64,000 bases of DNA from Rhizobium phaseoli (GCF_010668805.1 NZ_WUFT01000007.1:1-64000); one strand, 5' to 3'. Shown: positions 1 to 9,864, counted from the stretch's first letter. Made by a program: numbers and translations. Notes: generated from the sequence alone by a model not told the origin.

Positions 1-383
1 GTGCGGGAGCGGCGGGCGGGGTTTGAGACCGGCTTCTGGACGATGCGGATCTGGTGGACGGCGGCGAAGCCGAAGAAGCTGTTGATGCGCTGGATGAGTT
101 CGCCCTGGGCATGGGTGAGGAAAAGTGCGCGCGCGCCTTCGCAGGCAATCGTCAGCACGCCGGGGCGGAAGCCGCCGGCCTCATTGCCGCCGCGGGCCTC
201 ACTGCCGCCGCGGGCCCATGCGATCTTTTCCGGCCGGGTGCAATCGGCGAAATCCTCGCCGGCGATTTCGCTCCACGAGCCGAGCAGCGCCGTGTTGATG
301 CCGGCGCGGCGCGCCAGGACGGGATCGATCAGCCCGTTCGCCAGCTCGGAGATCTGCTTTGCACCTTTGCGTGGATAACTCAT
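1..383 (-). CDS. DciA-like DUF721 protein, 3' end beyond window
   Basis: The reverse strand from an ATG at 383 stays open to the window edge and begins MSYPRKGAKQISELANGLID. The later region has ...GVLTIACEGARALFLTH and QRINSFFGF. This matches the DUF721 family, whose DciA members help load the replicative helicase; the exact role here is inferred from the family. At least 127 codons are present and the C-terminus is cut off. A low-complexity insert (ARGGSEARGGNEAGG, about residues 57-71) interrupts the domain. The gene is divergent from mutY across about 110 bp, an arrangement I recall from other rhizobia. Confidence 0.8.
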   Translation of the reverse strand, partial: MSYPRKGAKQISELANGLIDPVLARRAGINTALLGSWSEIAGEDFADCTRPEKIAWARGGSEARGGNEAGGFRPGVLTIACEGARALFLTHAQGELIQRINSFFGFAAVHQIRIVQKPVSNPARRSR

Positions 384-491
384 CGAAACCCTTGGACGCC
401 CCTGCCAATCGCACAGGCAATTCGCATTGCCGGCTTGATCGCTCGGCATTGCTTCGCCAAGTATAGGCACTTCCCCCGATCCCGGCAAATC

Positions 492-1595
492 ATGACGATC
501 ACGAAACCCGACACGCCCTCCGCAAAGCCCCTGCTCGACTGGTACGACCGCCACCACCGCGACCTGCCCTGGCGTATCTCGCCCGGTATGGCGGCCCGCG
601 GCGTCAAACCCGATCCCTATCGCGTCTGGCTTTCCGAGGTGATGCTGCAACAGACGACGGTGCAGGCGGTCAAACCCTATTTCTCCAGGTTTCTCGAACG
701 CTGGCCTGCGGTGACCGATCTTGCCGCGGCCGAAAGCGACGCGGTGATGGCCGCCTGGGCGGGGCTCGGCTATTACGCGCGGGCCCGCAATCTGAAGAAA
801 TGCGCCGAAGCGGTGGCGAAAGAGCATGGCGGCGTCTTTCCCGATACCGAAGAAGGGCTCAAATCCCTGCCCGGGATCGGCGACTATACGGCAGCGGCCG
901 TCGCCGCCATCGCCTTTAACCGGCAGGCGGCTGTGATGGATGGCAATGTCGAGCGGGTGATCTCCAGGCTCTATGCGATCGACACGCCGCTTCCGGCGGG
1001 AAAGCCGCTGATGAAGCAAAAGGTGGCGCTGCTGACGCCGGCGGATCGGCCCGGCGATTTTGCCCAGGCGATGATGGATCTCGGGGCGACGATCTGCACG
1101 CCGAAGCGGCCGGCCTGTTCACTCTGTCCGTTCCGCGGTGCCTGCGAGGCGCTGAAGCTTTCCGATCCCGAACTCTTTCCGGTTAAGGCAGCAAAGAAGG
1201 AAAAGCCGGTGCGGCAGGGTGCCGCCTTCGTCGCAGTGACTGGCGATGGCGAGATCCTGCTGCGACGGCGCATCGACAGTGGCCTGCTTGGCGGCATGAC
1301 CGAAGTGCCGACAACGGCCTGGACGGCCCGTCTCGACGGCGAGACCTCAGCCTCAGCCGCGCCTTTCGATGCGGCCTGGCAGGCCTGCGGCACCGTCATC
1401 CATGTCTTCACTCATTTCGAGCTCAGACTGTCGATCTGGCGGGCGGCGATAGCCGGCAAGCCAAAAACGAATGTCAGCCCGAATGACGAATGGTGGGAGC
1501 CGGTTACAAATCTTGAAGCGCAGGCCTTACCCACAATCATGAAAAAAGCGATCGCAGCGGCTATTCCTCTCGCGTTTAAAACATCCAAGGGATGA
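492..1595 (+). CDS. mutY: A/G-specific adenine DNA glycosylase MutY
   Basis: This base-excision repair enzyme removes adenine mispaired with 8-oxoguanine or guanine. The 367-residue product carries the catalytic Glu in SEVMLQQTTV (about residue 50) and the helix-hairpin-helix LPGIGDYTAAAVAAIAF. The catalytic Asp is in VMDGNVERVISR (about 150). The C-X6-C-X2-C-X5-C iron-sulfur cluster (about 202-219) ends the catalytic domain, and a NUDIX-like 8-oxoG recognition domain follows. The frame is open upstream to 54, but the ATG at 492 matches the family N-terminus, so the extension is left out. The stop overlaps the next start by 4 bp (ATGA), so the two genes are probably co-transcribed. Confidence 0.96.
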   Translation: MTITKPDTPSAKPLLDWYDRHHRDLPWRISPGMAARGVKPDPYRVWLSEVMLQQTTVQAVKPYFSRFLERWPAVTDLAAAESDAVMAAWAGLGYYARARNLKKCAEAVAKEHGGVFPDTEEGLKSLPGIGDYTAAAVAAIAFNRQAAVMDGNVERVISRLYAIDTPLPAGKPLMKQKVALLTPADRPGDFAQAMMDLGATICTPKRPACSLCPFRGACEALKLSDPELFPVKAAKKEKPVRQGAAFVAVTGDGEILLRRRIDSGLLGGMTEVPTTAWTARLDGETSASAAPFDAAWQACGTVIHVFTHFELRLSIWRAAIAGKPKTNVSPNDEWWEPVTNLEAQALPTIMKKAIAAAIPLAFKTSKG

Positions 1596-2212
1596 CCATG
1601 ACCACCGAGATAAAGCATATTGTTTTCGACATCGGCAAAGTCCTTATTCATTACGATCCGCATCTTGCCTTCAGCCGGCTCATTCCCGATGAGACCGAGC
1701 GCAACTGGTTCTTCGCCAATATCTGCACCCATGACTGGAACATCGAGCAGGATCGCGGCCGCACATGGGCTGAGGCCGAAGCGCTGCTGATTGCCGAGCA
1801 CCCTGCCCGCGAAGAGCATATCCGCGCCTTCCGCAAACATTGGCACGAGATGGTGCCGCACGCGTACGAGGACAGCGTCGCGATCATGGAAGGGCTGATC
1901 GCCGAAGGGCGCGATGTGACGATGCTGACCAACTTCGCCTCCGACACGTTTCGCGAGGCGCAGGCGCGTTTCCCCTTCCTGACCAAACCGCGCGGCGTCA
2001 CCGTTTCCGGCGATGTCGGCCTGATCAAGCCGGATCTCGCCATCTACGAGACCCACACGAAAAGCTTCGGCCTCGACCCGAAGGCGACGATCTTCATCGA
2101 CGACGCGCCGGTCAATGTCGACGGCGCCAGGGCTTTCGGCTGGAATGCGGTGCTGTTCTCAGGCGCCGAGAAACTGCGCAGCGATCTCGCCGCTTACGGA
2201 TTGAAGGTCTGA
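1592..2212 (+). CDS. HAD-superfamily hydrolase (YihX-like)
   Basis: A 206-residue haloacid-dehalogenase-type phosphatase. Motif I is IVFDIGKVLI with nucleophile Asp13. The Gly at D+2 is usual for the YihX / sugar-phosphatase branch, which has DLGNV instead of DxD. Motif II is MLTNF (Thr113), motif III is LIKPD (Lys146), and motif IV is IFIDDAP (Asp170-171). A small helical cap lies between motifs I and II. The natural substrate cannot be read from sequence. The gene overlaps the mutY stop by 4 bp and is followed 5 bp later by an NTF2-like gene, so the three look like one transcription unit. Confidence 0.88.
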   Translation: MTMTTEIKHIVFDIGKVLIHYDPHLAFSRLIPDETERNWFFANICTHDWNIEQDRGRTWAEAEALLIAEHPAREEHIRAFRKHWHEMVPHAYEDSVAIMEGLIAEGRDVTMLTNFASDTFREAQARFPFLTKPRGVTVSGDVGLIKPDLAIYETHTKSFGLDPKATIFIDDAPVNVDGARAFGWNAVLFSGAEKLRSDLAAYGLKV

Positions 2213-2217
2213 GACCC

Positions 2218-2583
2218 ATGGCTTTCAACCCGGCAGAGGAAATCGACCGCTTTCACGCCGCCATCAACGCGCTGGATTTCCCGGCGATCGAGGCCTATTT
2301 CGCCGAAGACGCCACCTATGTCTCGAATGGCGTCGGCAGTCTCGCCGGTCGGGCTGAGATCATGGCCGCCTTCCGGAAATATTTCGACGATTATCCCGAT
2401 CAGACGGCGGAAAATTCGTTGGTGGAGACACTGACACCGCTGTCCGGCCGGGCCGTCTGGTCGCTTCGCGCCACCCATAGCCAGACGGGCAAGCCGCTGA
2501 TCCGCGACGGCGAGGAGACGATCACCTTCAATTCGGAAGGCCGCATCACCCGGGTCGACGTCACCGATTACAAGGATTTCTGA
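2218..2583 (+). CDS. NTF2-like (SnoaL-type) protein
   Basis: A 121-residue single-domain protein starting MAFNPAEEIDRFHAAINALD. It has the pattern of the NTF2/SnoaL cone fold: an N-terminal helix, AYFAEDATYVSNG, GRAEIMAAFRKYF, and strands ending in GRITRVDVTDYKDF. Such proteins bind or isomerise small ligands, but no specific reaction can be assigned. It is the third gene of the mutY unit, and a strong palindrome (2605-2628) follows directly. Confidence 0.8.
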   Translation: MAFNPAEEIDRFHAAINALDFPAIEAYFAEDATYVSNGVGSLAGRAEIMAAFRKYFDDYPDQTAENSLVETLTPLSGRAVWSLRATHSQTGKPLIRDGEETITFNSEGRITRVDVTDYKDF

Positions 2584-2604
2584 ACCGGCACCTCAAATAG
2601 AAGA

Positions 2605-2628
2605 CGCCCGGGGTTCGAACCCCGGGCG
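2605..2628. terminator. 24-bp perfect palindrome between convergent genes
   Basis: CGCCCGGGG-TTCGAA-CCCCGGGCG is fully self-complementary. It lies 22 bp after the NTF2-like stop and upstream of the end of convergent ccrM. It probably acts as a bidirectional terminator. It lacks a long T tract in either direction, so it may work as a hairpin pause or RNA stabiliser. Confidence 0.55.
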
Positions 2629-2685
2629 CCTTGGCCTTCTTCCGCAACTGGAGGGAAACCGGAAGACGGTATTTCGATCCGCCGG

Positions 2686-2731
2686 AGCATGATGCCGAAA
2701 AGTGTAAGCGGTTTTGGGACGACATCATGCT
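2686..2731. repeat. Rhizobial palindromic CATGATG intergenic repeat
   Basis: The unit starts AGCATGATG and ends CATCATGCT, a perfect 9-bp inverted pair. An inner imperfect pair CCGAAAA / TTTTGGG surrounds a short centre. From memory this matches a short palindromic unit found in many Rhizobium intergenic regions; only one copy lies in this window. It sits between the convergent ends of the NTF2-like gene and ccrM. Confidence 0.6.
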
Positions 2732-2755
2732 GCAGTTTTCTGATTTGAGTGCTGC

Positions 2756-3922
<1,167 letters not shown>

Positions 3923-3937
3923 TCATACGCTTGACGC

Positions 3938-3952
3938 TTAACTCTCCGTTAT
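3938..3952 (-). promoter_or_regulatory. CtrA-like half-site pair upstream of ccrM
   Basis: On the coding strand this reads ATAA-CGGAGAG-TTAA. It matches the CtrA consensus TTAA-N7-TTAA except for one base, 28 bp upstream of the chosen ccrM start. CtrA drives ccrM late in the cell cycle in Caulobacter and is thought to do so in rhizobia. The motif is short and could occur by chance. Confidence 0.35.
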
Positions 3953-4034
3953 GGTTACCGAACTTCGTTACCAAAGCCTGAAGCGGTGGCCGATTTCGGG
4001 AATTTATTGCTGATGACATCGCCCCTTCCCCTCC

Positions 4035-4385
4035 TCACGCAGCATCGTGCACGCTGCGGCTGTCTGCCGGCGCCTCGTCGCGTTCGAACATGCCGTAGTC
4101 GCGGACGACACTGGCGATGCGCAGGCGGTAATCGGCGAAGATGCCGCCGCGGCCGGCCTGTTGGGCTGCCCGGTGGGCTTCGAGGTTGCGCCATTGCTTG
4201 ACCGCTTCCTCGTCGCGGAAAAAGGAGAGCGACAGCAGTTTGCCGCGGGTCGTCAGGCTCTCGAAACGCTCGATCGAGATGAAGCCGTCGATCTTTTCGA
4301 GTTCGGCGCGCAGCGCGCCGGCAAGATCGAGATATTTGTGGCGCTCGCCCATATAGGGCACGACTTCGAAGATGACGGCGATCAT
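4035..4385 (-). CDS. ABM-domain (antibiotic biosynthesis monooxygenase-like) protein
   Basis: A 116-residue dimeric alpha/beta-barrel type protein. Its features are MIAVIFEVVPYMGERHKYLD, GFISIERFES and LLSLSFFRDEEAVKQWRNLEAHRA, the layout of ABM-domain proteins. Members include small monooxygenases and heme-degrading enzymes, but most are uncharacterised, and no substrate can be inferred. The start overlaps the stop of the NIPSNAP gene (ATGA), so translation is coupled. Together they sit divergent from an ArsR-type regulator. Confidence 0.8.
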   Translation of the reverse strand: MIAVIFEVVPYMGERHKYLDLAGALRAELEKIDGFISIERFESLTTRGKLLSLSFFRDEEAVKQWRNLEAHRAAQQAGRGGIFADYRLRIASVVRDYGMFERDEAPADSRSVHDAA

Positions 4386-4711
4386 GGCAGCACCAGCTTG
4401 GCGTGAGGGGCGGAGACGTTTTTCAGGAAGATGCGATCCTCACTGCGGATAAAACCCTCGTGTCTGGCGAATTCGTAATTTTCGCGGCCGAGCGGGTCGG
4501 CGGCCAGCCTGGCGCGATAGGCTTCGTAGGCGGCGAGGCTTTCGATGTTGTGGACGCCATAAGCCGTTGTCGCCGATCCCTCGTGCGGGCCGAAATAGCC
4601 GATCAGATCGGCGCCGTTTTTTGGGATCGCCTGGCCCCAGTTGCGGGCATATTCGGCAAACGCCTCCTTCTTGAACGGGTCGATCTCGTAGCGGATGAAG
4701 CAGGTAATCAT
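4382..4711 (-). CDS. NIPSNAP family protein
   Basis: A 109-residue protein beginning MITCFIRYEIDPFKKEAF, with WGQAIPKNGADLIGYFGPHEG and AYEAYRARLAADPLG, which are typical of the NIPSNAP ferredoxin-like fold. The biochemical role of bacterial members is unknown. The ATG at 4711 follows a GGAG ribosome-binding site; upstream in-frame codons are not family-like and were left out. It is the first gene of a two-gene unit with the ABM protein. The 5' end faces the regulator gene at 4782 across 70 bp. Confidence 0.82.
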   Translation of the reverse strand: MITCFIRYEIDPFKKEAFAEYARNWGQAIPKNGADLIGYFGPHEGSATTAYGVHNIESLAAYEAYRARLAADPLGRENYEFARHEGFIRSEDRIFLKNVSAPHAKLVLP

Positions 4712-4781
4712 CGGTTTCTCCTTTTGCTCTCCATCCTTTTCGCACATTGCCTGACGGCGATGCTTCGGTTACGATCGAAGT

Positions 4782-5468
4782 ATGAAGGAAGGTCCTGACA
4801 TCGCGCAGATCGGCGCGCTCATCGGCGATCCCGCCCGCGCCAACATGCTGGCGGCACTCACCGGCGGCCGGGCGCTGACGGCGACCGAGCTTGCCGGCGT
4901 CGGCGGCATCACGGTGCAGACGGCGAGCACGCATCTTGCCAAGCTCGAAGCCGGCGGGCTGCTTGCCCAGCGAAAGCAGGGACGCCATCGTTATTTCACA
5001 TTGGCCGACGAGGCCGTCGCCCGGCTGATCGAAAGCATGATGGGCTTTGCCGCCGGGCGCGGGCATCTGCGCCACCAGCCGGGGCCGAAAGAGCCGGCGC
5101 TGCGCAAGGCGCGCATCTGCTATGATCATCTGGCCGGCGATTACGGTGTGCGCATGCTCGACAGCCTGATTGGTTCAGGCTCGATCGACGCGGTCGGAGA
5201 CGGTTTGGCGCTGACCGAAAAGGGCGAAAACGATCTGAAATGCATCGGCATCGATGTCGGCGACCTCCGATCGTCGCGCCGCCCGCTCTGCCGCTCCTGC
5301 CTCGACTGGAGCGAAAGACGCGCGCATCTTGCCGGAAGCCTCGGCAAGGCGCTGCTGTCCAGCTTCCTCGACAAGGGCTGGGCGCGGCGCACGGCCGAAA
5401 GCCGATCGATCCTCTTTACCCCGGAAGGCGACCGGCAGTTTCTGATGCTGTTTCCGATCGATGCATAG
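4782..5468 (+). CDS. ArsR-type winged-helix transcriptional regulator
   Basis: A 228-residue regulator. The N-terminal winged helix (about residues 8-85) has ALIGDPARANMLAALTGGRA, a helix-turn-helix in TATELAGVGGITVQTASTHL, and KQGRHRYFTL in the wing. The C-terminal half is a separate domain containing RPLCRSCLDW, whose CxxC pair could bind metal or sense redox state. It is divergent from the NIPSNAP/ABM pair, so the likely role is control of that pair and of itself. The inducer is unknown. It is longer than minimal ArsR proteins but matches the longer subgroup common in rhizobia. Confidence 0.85.
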   Translation: MKEGPDIAQIGALIGDPARANMLAALTGGRALTATELAGVGGITVQTASTHLAKLEAGGLLAQRKQGRHRYFTLADEAVARLIESMMGFAAGRGHLRHQPGPKEPALRKARICYDHLAGDYGVRMLDSLIGSGSIDAVGDGLALTEKGENDLKCIGIDVGDLRSSRRPLCRSCLDWSERRAHLAGSLGKALLSSFLDKGWARRTAESRSILFTPEGDRQFLMLFPIDA

Positions 5469-5517
5469 GTTTGCTGCGGATCTGCAAAACCTCCCACACC
5501 GTTCCGGCTAATGCTGC

Positions 5518-5946
5518 CTATAGACCGGCCTTCCACGCATCCTGCTGGCGCAGATGCGCCCGCAGCGCCGCGAGAGTGAGTGCCAGTGCGGCGTGATTGC
5601 TTTCGGCTTCACCCAGCACGTTTTCGCCTTCCTCGATCTCGCGCAATTGCGCGCCGTAGAGCCAATCGTCGGACGTCTGGCCGCGGGCAAGATGCCAGAC
5701 CGCATCCGGCCGGACTTCCCGGCAGAGATCGATGGCGTGATTGACGTCGTGGGTGAAGGGCCGCGCCATCAGGAAGCCGTGCTGCGACCTGATGCTGCTC
5801 GGCATGTAGTCATGCGGACTGTCGAAATCGTTCGGCTCGGCCGGCCGGAGCTGCTTCAACAAAAAGGCACAGGTGATGAAGGCGTCGATCCGGCCGTCGG
5901 GCATATCCGTCTTTTCCAGGGTTTCGATGATATCCTCGATCGTCAT
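5518..5946 (-). CDS. Conserved hypothetical protein
   Basis: A 142-residue soluble acidic protein. It begins MTIEDIIETLEKTDMPDGRI and contains ITCAFLLKQLRPAEPNDFDS, then FTHDVNHAIDLCREVRPDA and a helical C-terminus (ESNHAALALTLAALRAHLRQ). The layout recalls small rhizobial or phage-like helper proteins, but I recognise no family. The ATG at 5946 has a GGAAG ribosome-binding site; upstream residues are not credible. It is convergent with the ArsR-type gene, 49 bp away. Confidence 0.7.
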   Translation of the reverse strand: MTIEDIIETLEKTDMPDGRIDAFITCAFLLKQLRPAEPNDFDSPHDYMPSSIRSQHGFLMARPFTHDVNHAIDLCREVRPDAVWHLARGQTSDDWLYGAQLREIEEGENVLGEAESNHAALALTLAALRAHLRQQDAWKAGL

Positions 5947-6226
5947 GCAGTCTTCCTCTCGGTCCGTTCCTTGGCATGCCGCCTCTCCTCTTCCCCATAG
6001 CGGCGGTGGCGTCCTCTTCCCCGAGCGCCATCTAGTGCATGAGAATGCCAAAGGTAGTCCCAGAGCTGTGTCGAGCTGGTGATCACGCGGATTTCATCGC
6101 TCTCGCACCCGCCTCGCTTGAGGCAACAGCCTGTCGCGCACGTCCTGGTCGAATTGTCTTGGTCGAATTGTCTTGGCGTCGTGGTTTTCGGATTGAGAGA
6201 AGCATTCAGTTTCGGGCCGACCGGGC

Positions 6227-6445
6227 CTAAATGCAGCCCTTCTTCCTCATCTTCTTTTCGACCTTGGCCCTCCTTTCGGCGCCATCCCCGGCATGTTTTC
6301 CGCCGGTCAGCCCATTATCCATCATCGCCTGCAGCTCTGCACAGCTTCTGTGGTGCTTGCCGCCCTTGGCGGTGGCGTCGGTGGATGTGAAGGCAAAGAG
6401 CAGCGCTACAGCTGCCGCCGATCGAACAAGAGCTGACAGCTTCAT
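6227..6445 (-). CDS. Small secreted basic protein
   Basis: A 72-residue protein with a signal peptide (MKLSALVRSAAAVALLFAFT, cleavage near STDATA). A short mature region follows, rich in Lys, His and Gly: GGKHHRSCAELQAMMDNGLT, ending KVEKKMRKKGCI. It has two Cys in the mature part, so a disulfide is possible in the periplasm. A GGAGAGGG ribosome-binding site precedes the ATG. I do not recognise the family and assign no function. Confidence 0.65.
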   Translation of the reverse strand: MKLSALVRSAAAVALLFAFTSTDATAKGGKHHRSCAELQAMMDNGLTGGKHAGDGAERRAKVEKKMRKKGCI

Positions 6446-6809
6446 GGTCCCTCTCCTATTGCCCTGCATCCTACGCCCAGGCCCGTGAGCCCGCAATGAC
6501 GATGGTGTCGCACCAGCCCGGCGAGAAGCGGGACAAGAACACCAGCAATCAGAAGATCATCCTGCCGCAACAGTAGGTTAGATGGGCTCGCCTCACCCGA
6601 GCAAGGGCGAGCCCTCGCCCGTTGGCACGGATGGCGCCGGGTACTTGAAGCGGTCCGCCTCTGCACCATCCGACAGAGCATTCAACTGCTCATCGAATGA
6701 GGCAACCGCCACAACCTATTGTTTTTATGCGGCTTAGCGACGTCTCGCTGAGAAATCATTAAGCAAGTTCCGATATTCTCAGGCTCTACATTAACGTGAG
6801 AGCACGGAT
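6446..6809. other. Intergenic region with one hairpin
   Basis: No gene is supported here. It holds the promoter regions of the small secreted protein (minus) and the chemoreceptor (plus). A hairpin at 6584-6614, GGGCTCGCC...GGGCGAGCCC, has a 12-nt loop and no T tract. A 26-codon reading frame near 6496 has no other support. Confidence 0.5.
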
Positions 6810-8636
6810 ATGGCGTCGATCCAAAACAAGATCATCATGGCAAGCGTTGCGATTTTCGCCTTGGCGGGCGGCGCCACGGAGGTCGGCATCTGGTCTGCCT
6901 CCACCCTCTCGGCAAACGGCGCCGAAGTCGCCCAGTCGGCGCAAATCCTGCGCAATCACATGCAGGCCGATATGATGCATGACGCGCTGCGCGCCGACGT
7001 GCTCGCCTCCCTGCTGGCATCCAACCCGGCGGCAGGCATCGACCCCGCCGCCGTTAAGGCGGATCTGGTGGAGCACGAGGCATCGTTCCGGGAGATGATC
7101 GACGCCAACAAGGCTCTGGTCTCCGATGGACAAACGAAAACCGTCCTTGCCGGCATCGAACGTCCCCTTCTCGTCTATGTCGACAGCGCCACGAAGATGG
7201 TCGAGCTAGCCGACAAGGATCCGTCAGCGGCCTTGAAGGCGCTGCCGGAATTCATGCAGCAGTTTTCGACATTGGAAACGGCGATGGAACAGGCCGGAGA
7301 CCAGATCACCGATGCGTCGGAGGATATTTCCAAGCGCAGCTCCGAGATCAAGGCTTCGGTCGATATCGTTCTCAAGGCGCTTCTGGCCTCTGCCGCGCTG
7401 TTCGCCATTGGCCTCTATTTCCTCACCCGCAAGAGTGTGACCAAGCCGATCCTTTCGCTTTCCAGCGATATGCAGAGGCTCGCCGATGGTGACACGGCCA
7501 TTGCCTGCACCGGCATTGGCCGCTCCGATGAAATCGGCACGATGGCATCGGCTGTCGAAGTCTTCCGCCAGGCAGCCATTGCCAACAAGCAATTGGAGCA
7601 GGACGCCGCGGCGGCTCGGCTGCAGGGCGAAACCGAACGGGTCACGGCCCGCAAGCAGGCTGAGGAGGATGCGGCCGAGCGGCTGCGGGCGGCGACATCG
7701 GGCCTTGCCGCAGGTCTGAAACGGCTTGCCTCCGGCGATCTCGCCTTCCAGATCGAAGAGCCGTTCGCGTCTGATTTCGAGGGCCTCCGGCATGATTTCA
7801 ACATGTCGATCCGGCAGCTAGACCAGACCCTCGGCGCCATCGCCGCGGCCATTGCTGCGATCGATGAAGGCACAAGGGAAATCGCATCGGGGGCCGGCGA
7901 TCTGTCGAAACGCACCGAACAGCAGGCAGCCGCTCTCGAAGAAACCGCGGCAGCCCTCGATCAGATCACCGCCAATGTCTCGAACTCCAGCAAGCGCACC
8001 GACGAGGCACGCACCGAGGCGACCGATGCAAACCGCAATGCCGCCAAATCTTCCGAGGTCGTGTCCCATGCCGAGGAAGCCATGCGTCGCATCGAGGCGT
8101 CGTCGCAGCAGATCTCCAGCATTATCGGCGTGATCGACGAGATCGCCTTCCAGACCAATCTGCTGGCGCTGAACGCCGGCGTCGAAGCGGCGCGCGCCGG
8201 AGAGGCGGGCAAGGGCTTCGCGGTGGTGGCCCAGGAAGTCCGCGAACTCGCCCAGCGCTCGGCTCAGGCGGCAAAGGAAATCAAAGGCCACATCCAGAAA
8301 TCGTCGGTGGAAGTCGAAAGCGGCGTCAAACTGGTTCTCGACACCAGCCAGGTCCTGAGCGCCATCAGCGAGCAGATCGCCCGCATCAACCAGCACATGG
8401 ATGCCATTGCCGTATCGGCAAGAGAACAGTCGACCGGCCTTGCCGAGGTCAATACCGCCGTCAACTCGATGGACCAGGTGACCCAGCAGAACGCCGCGAT
8501 GGTGGAAGAATCGACCGCCGCATCCGGTCATCTTGCCGAGGAAGCAGCCAAGCTGCGTGAACTCGTGTCCCGCTTCAAGCTGCGTGCGACCGCTTCGGCG
8601 CAGTCCGGACGACGCGGCGGGCAGCTGGCGGCCTGA
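6810..8636 (+). CDS. Methyl-accepting chemotaxis protein
   Basis: A 608-residue transmembrane chemoreceptor. TM1 is at about residues 8-28, a periplasmic helical ligand region at 30-186, and TM2 at about 187-207. A HAMP domain ([18 protein letters not shown]) follows, then a second HAMP-like segment ([20 protein letters not shown]) and the coiled-coil signalling domain. The conserved tip contains [19 protein letters not shown]. It signals to CheA/CheW and is adjusted by methylation. The ligand is unknown because the periplasmic part is a divergent four-helix type. No che genes are adjacent. No C-terminal CheR-docking pentapeptide is present (ends GGQLAA). Confidence 0.94.
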   Translation: MASIQNKIIMASVAIFALAGGATEVGIWSASTLSANGAEVAQSAQILRNHMQADMMHDALRADVLASLLASNPAAGIDPAAVKADLVEHEASFREMIDANKALVSDGQTKTVLAGIERPLLVYVDSATKMVELADKDPSAALKALPEFMQQFSTLETAMEQAGDQITDASEDISKRSSEIKASVDIVLKALLASAALFAIGLYFLTRKSVTKPILSLSSDMQRLADGDTAIACTGIGRSDEIGTMASAVEVFRQAAIANKQLEQDAAAARLQGETERVTARKQAEEDAAERLRAATSGLAAGLKRLASGDLAFQIEEPFASDFEGLRHDFNMSIRQLDQTLGAIAAAIAAIDEGTREIASGAGDLSKRTEQQAAALEETAAALDQITANVSNSSKRTDEARTEATDANRNAAKSSEVVSHAEEAMRRIEASSQQISSIIGVIDEIAFQTNLLALNAGVEAARAGEAGKGFAVVAQEVRELAQRSAQAAKEIKGHIQKSSVEVESGVKLVLDTSQVLSAISEQIARINQHMDAIAVSAREQSTGLAEVNTAVNSMDQVTQQNAAMVEESTAASGHLAEEAAKLRELVSRFKLRATASAQSGRRGGQLAA

Positions 8637-8652
8637 CGGCTTGGCGGGGGCA

Positions 8653-8689
8653 ATGCGGCAGCGACCACGGAGCCGGTCGCTTGCCGCAT
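8653..8689 (+). terminator. Hairpin after chemoreceptor gene
   Basis: ATGCGGCA-GCGACC pairs with GGTCGC-T-TGCCGCAT around an 8-nt loop, leaving one bulged base. It starts 17 bp after the chemoreceptor stop. No T tract follows, so terminator function is inferred from position and stem strength. Confidence 0.5.
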
Positions 8690-8787
8690 CGCAGCCATGC
8701 TTGAGATCAGGTTGAGCTTTGGGCGGGCTTCGTGTAAAGCCGCTGCATCCCCGGACAAGACCCAGATTTCCAGCAAGGCGTGAACAT

Positions 8788-9477
8788 ATGAACGGCTTCG
8801 ATCTCATTATCTTCGATTGCGACGGCGTTCTCGTCGATTCCGAAATCATCGCCGCGGAAGTCGAATCCGCGCTTCTGACGGAGGCCGGATATCCGATCAG
8901 CGTCGAAGAAATGGGCGAACGCTTCGCCGGCATGACATGGCGCAACATCCTGCTGCAGATCGAGCGCGAAGCGAGCATTCCGTTTTCGGCCTCGCTGCTC
9001 GAAAAATCCGAGCAGATGCTCGACCTCAGGCTGGCCGCCGACGTCCAGGCCATTCCAGGCGTCGAATTCGCCGTCTCCAAGCTGGCGATGAAGCGCTGCA
9101 TCTGCTCGAATTCGAGCAGCAAGCGGCTCGACATGATGCTGGGCAAGGTGGGGCTGAAGCCGCTGTTTGCCCCCAATATCTTCTCCGCCAAGGATCTCGG
9201 CCCCGACCGCGCCAAGCCGAAACCCGACATCTTCTTGCACGGCGCAAGCCAGATGGGCGTGTCGCCTGATAAGGTGGTGGTCGTCGAGGATTCCGTGCAC
9301 GGCGTGCATGCGGCCCGCGCCGCCGGCATGCGGGTCATCGGCTTTACCGGCGCCTCGCACAGCTATCCCGCCCATGCCGACAAACTGACGGATGCCGGCG
9401 CCGAAACGGCGATCTCACGCATGAACGACCTGCCGGGTGTCGTCGCCGCGCTGGCGGCCTGGGACAACGTTCTCTGA
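8788..9477 (+). CDS. HAD-family phosphatase
   Basis: A 229-residue HAD subfamily IA hydrolase. Motif I is LIIFDCDGVLVDSE (Asp10, Asp12), motif II is CICSNSSS, motif III is KPKPDIF, and motif IV is VVVEDSVHG. A four-helix cap lies between motifs I and II. The pattern resembles sugar-phosphate phosphatases such as beta-phosphoglucomutase or YieH-type enzymes, but the substrate is not determinable. The ATG at 8788 matches the family start. It is convergent with the toxin gene, 25 bp away. Confidence 0.88.
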   Translation: MNGFDLIIFDCDGVLVDSEIIAAEVESALLTEAGYPISVEEMGERFAGMTWRNILLQIEREASIPFSASLLEKSEQMLDLRLAADVQAIPGVEFAVSKLAMKRCICSNSSSKRLDMMLGKVGLKPLFAPNIFSAKDLGPDRAKPKPDIFLHGASQMGVSPDKVVVVEDSVHGVHAARAAGMRVIGFTGASHSYPAHADKLTDAGAETAISRMNDLPGVVAALAAWDNVL

Positions 9478-9501
9478 TCTGAGACAAGTGCCGGCGCTCC
9501 G

Positions 9502-9864
9502 TCAGAAGCGGGACCCGGCCGATTCATCGTCAGTTTGCTGGCGATCATCCGCCTCTTCGTCATAAGCGGCATCGCGCAACTCTGTCGGCGTAAATGCATG
9601 TTTTTGCCGCGCGCCTCTGATCGCGGCAATTTCGATGATGCCGTTCCGTTTACGGATTGTGAGAACCAGCGGCGGCATGCTGACTTTCCTTGTCCCTTCC
9701 AGAATGCCTTTTTCCGTCATTGCGGGGAAGGACGACAATAGCGCCTTCTGTCTTTCAAGCCGGTCGACAAGATTTCTGGCGGCCGCAGGATTGATTTCTG
9801 CCAGTTCGGCAATTCTGGTCAGGAACCAGCGTTCGGCACTTTTGGAGAGACGGACAGCCGGCAT
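9502..9864 (-). CDS. RelE/ParE-family toxin
   Basis: A 120-residue protein with the ParE/RelE fold: AERWFLTRIAELAEINPAAA, then EGTRKVSMPPLVLTIRKRNG and IIEIAAIRGARQKH, the usual ParE-type end. ParE toxins poison gyrase and RelE toxins cleave mRNA; which applies here is not clear. An acidic tail after the core (DAAYDEEADDRQQTDDESAG) is longer than in typical ParE. The start overlaps the antitoxin stop by 1 bp (TGATG-type junction), the usual antitoxin-first order. Confidence 0.82.
   Translation of the reverse strand: MPAVRLSKSAERWFLTRIAELAEINPAAARNLVDRLERQKALLSSFPAMTEKGILEGTRKVSMPPLVLTIRKRNGIIEIAAIRGARQKHAFTPTELRDAAYDEEADDRQQTDDESAGSRF

Noticed and set aside
54..491. N-terminal extension of MutY
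   Set aside because: The MutY domain and a family-like ATG start at 492. The extension overlaps the divergent DciA-like gene and lacks conserved residues.
2605..2628. Possible tRNA T-arm (GGGTTCGAACCC looks like a T-loop stem)
   Set aside because: It is a perfect palindrome with no acceptor, D or anticodon stems around it; a terminator or structural palindrome fits better.
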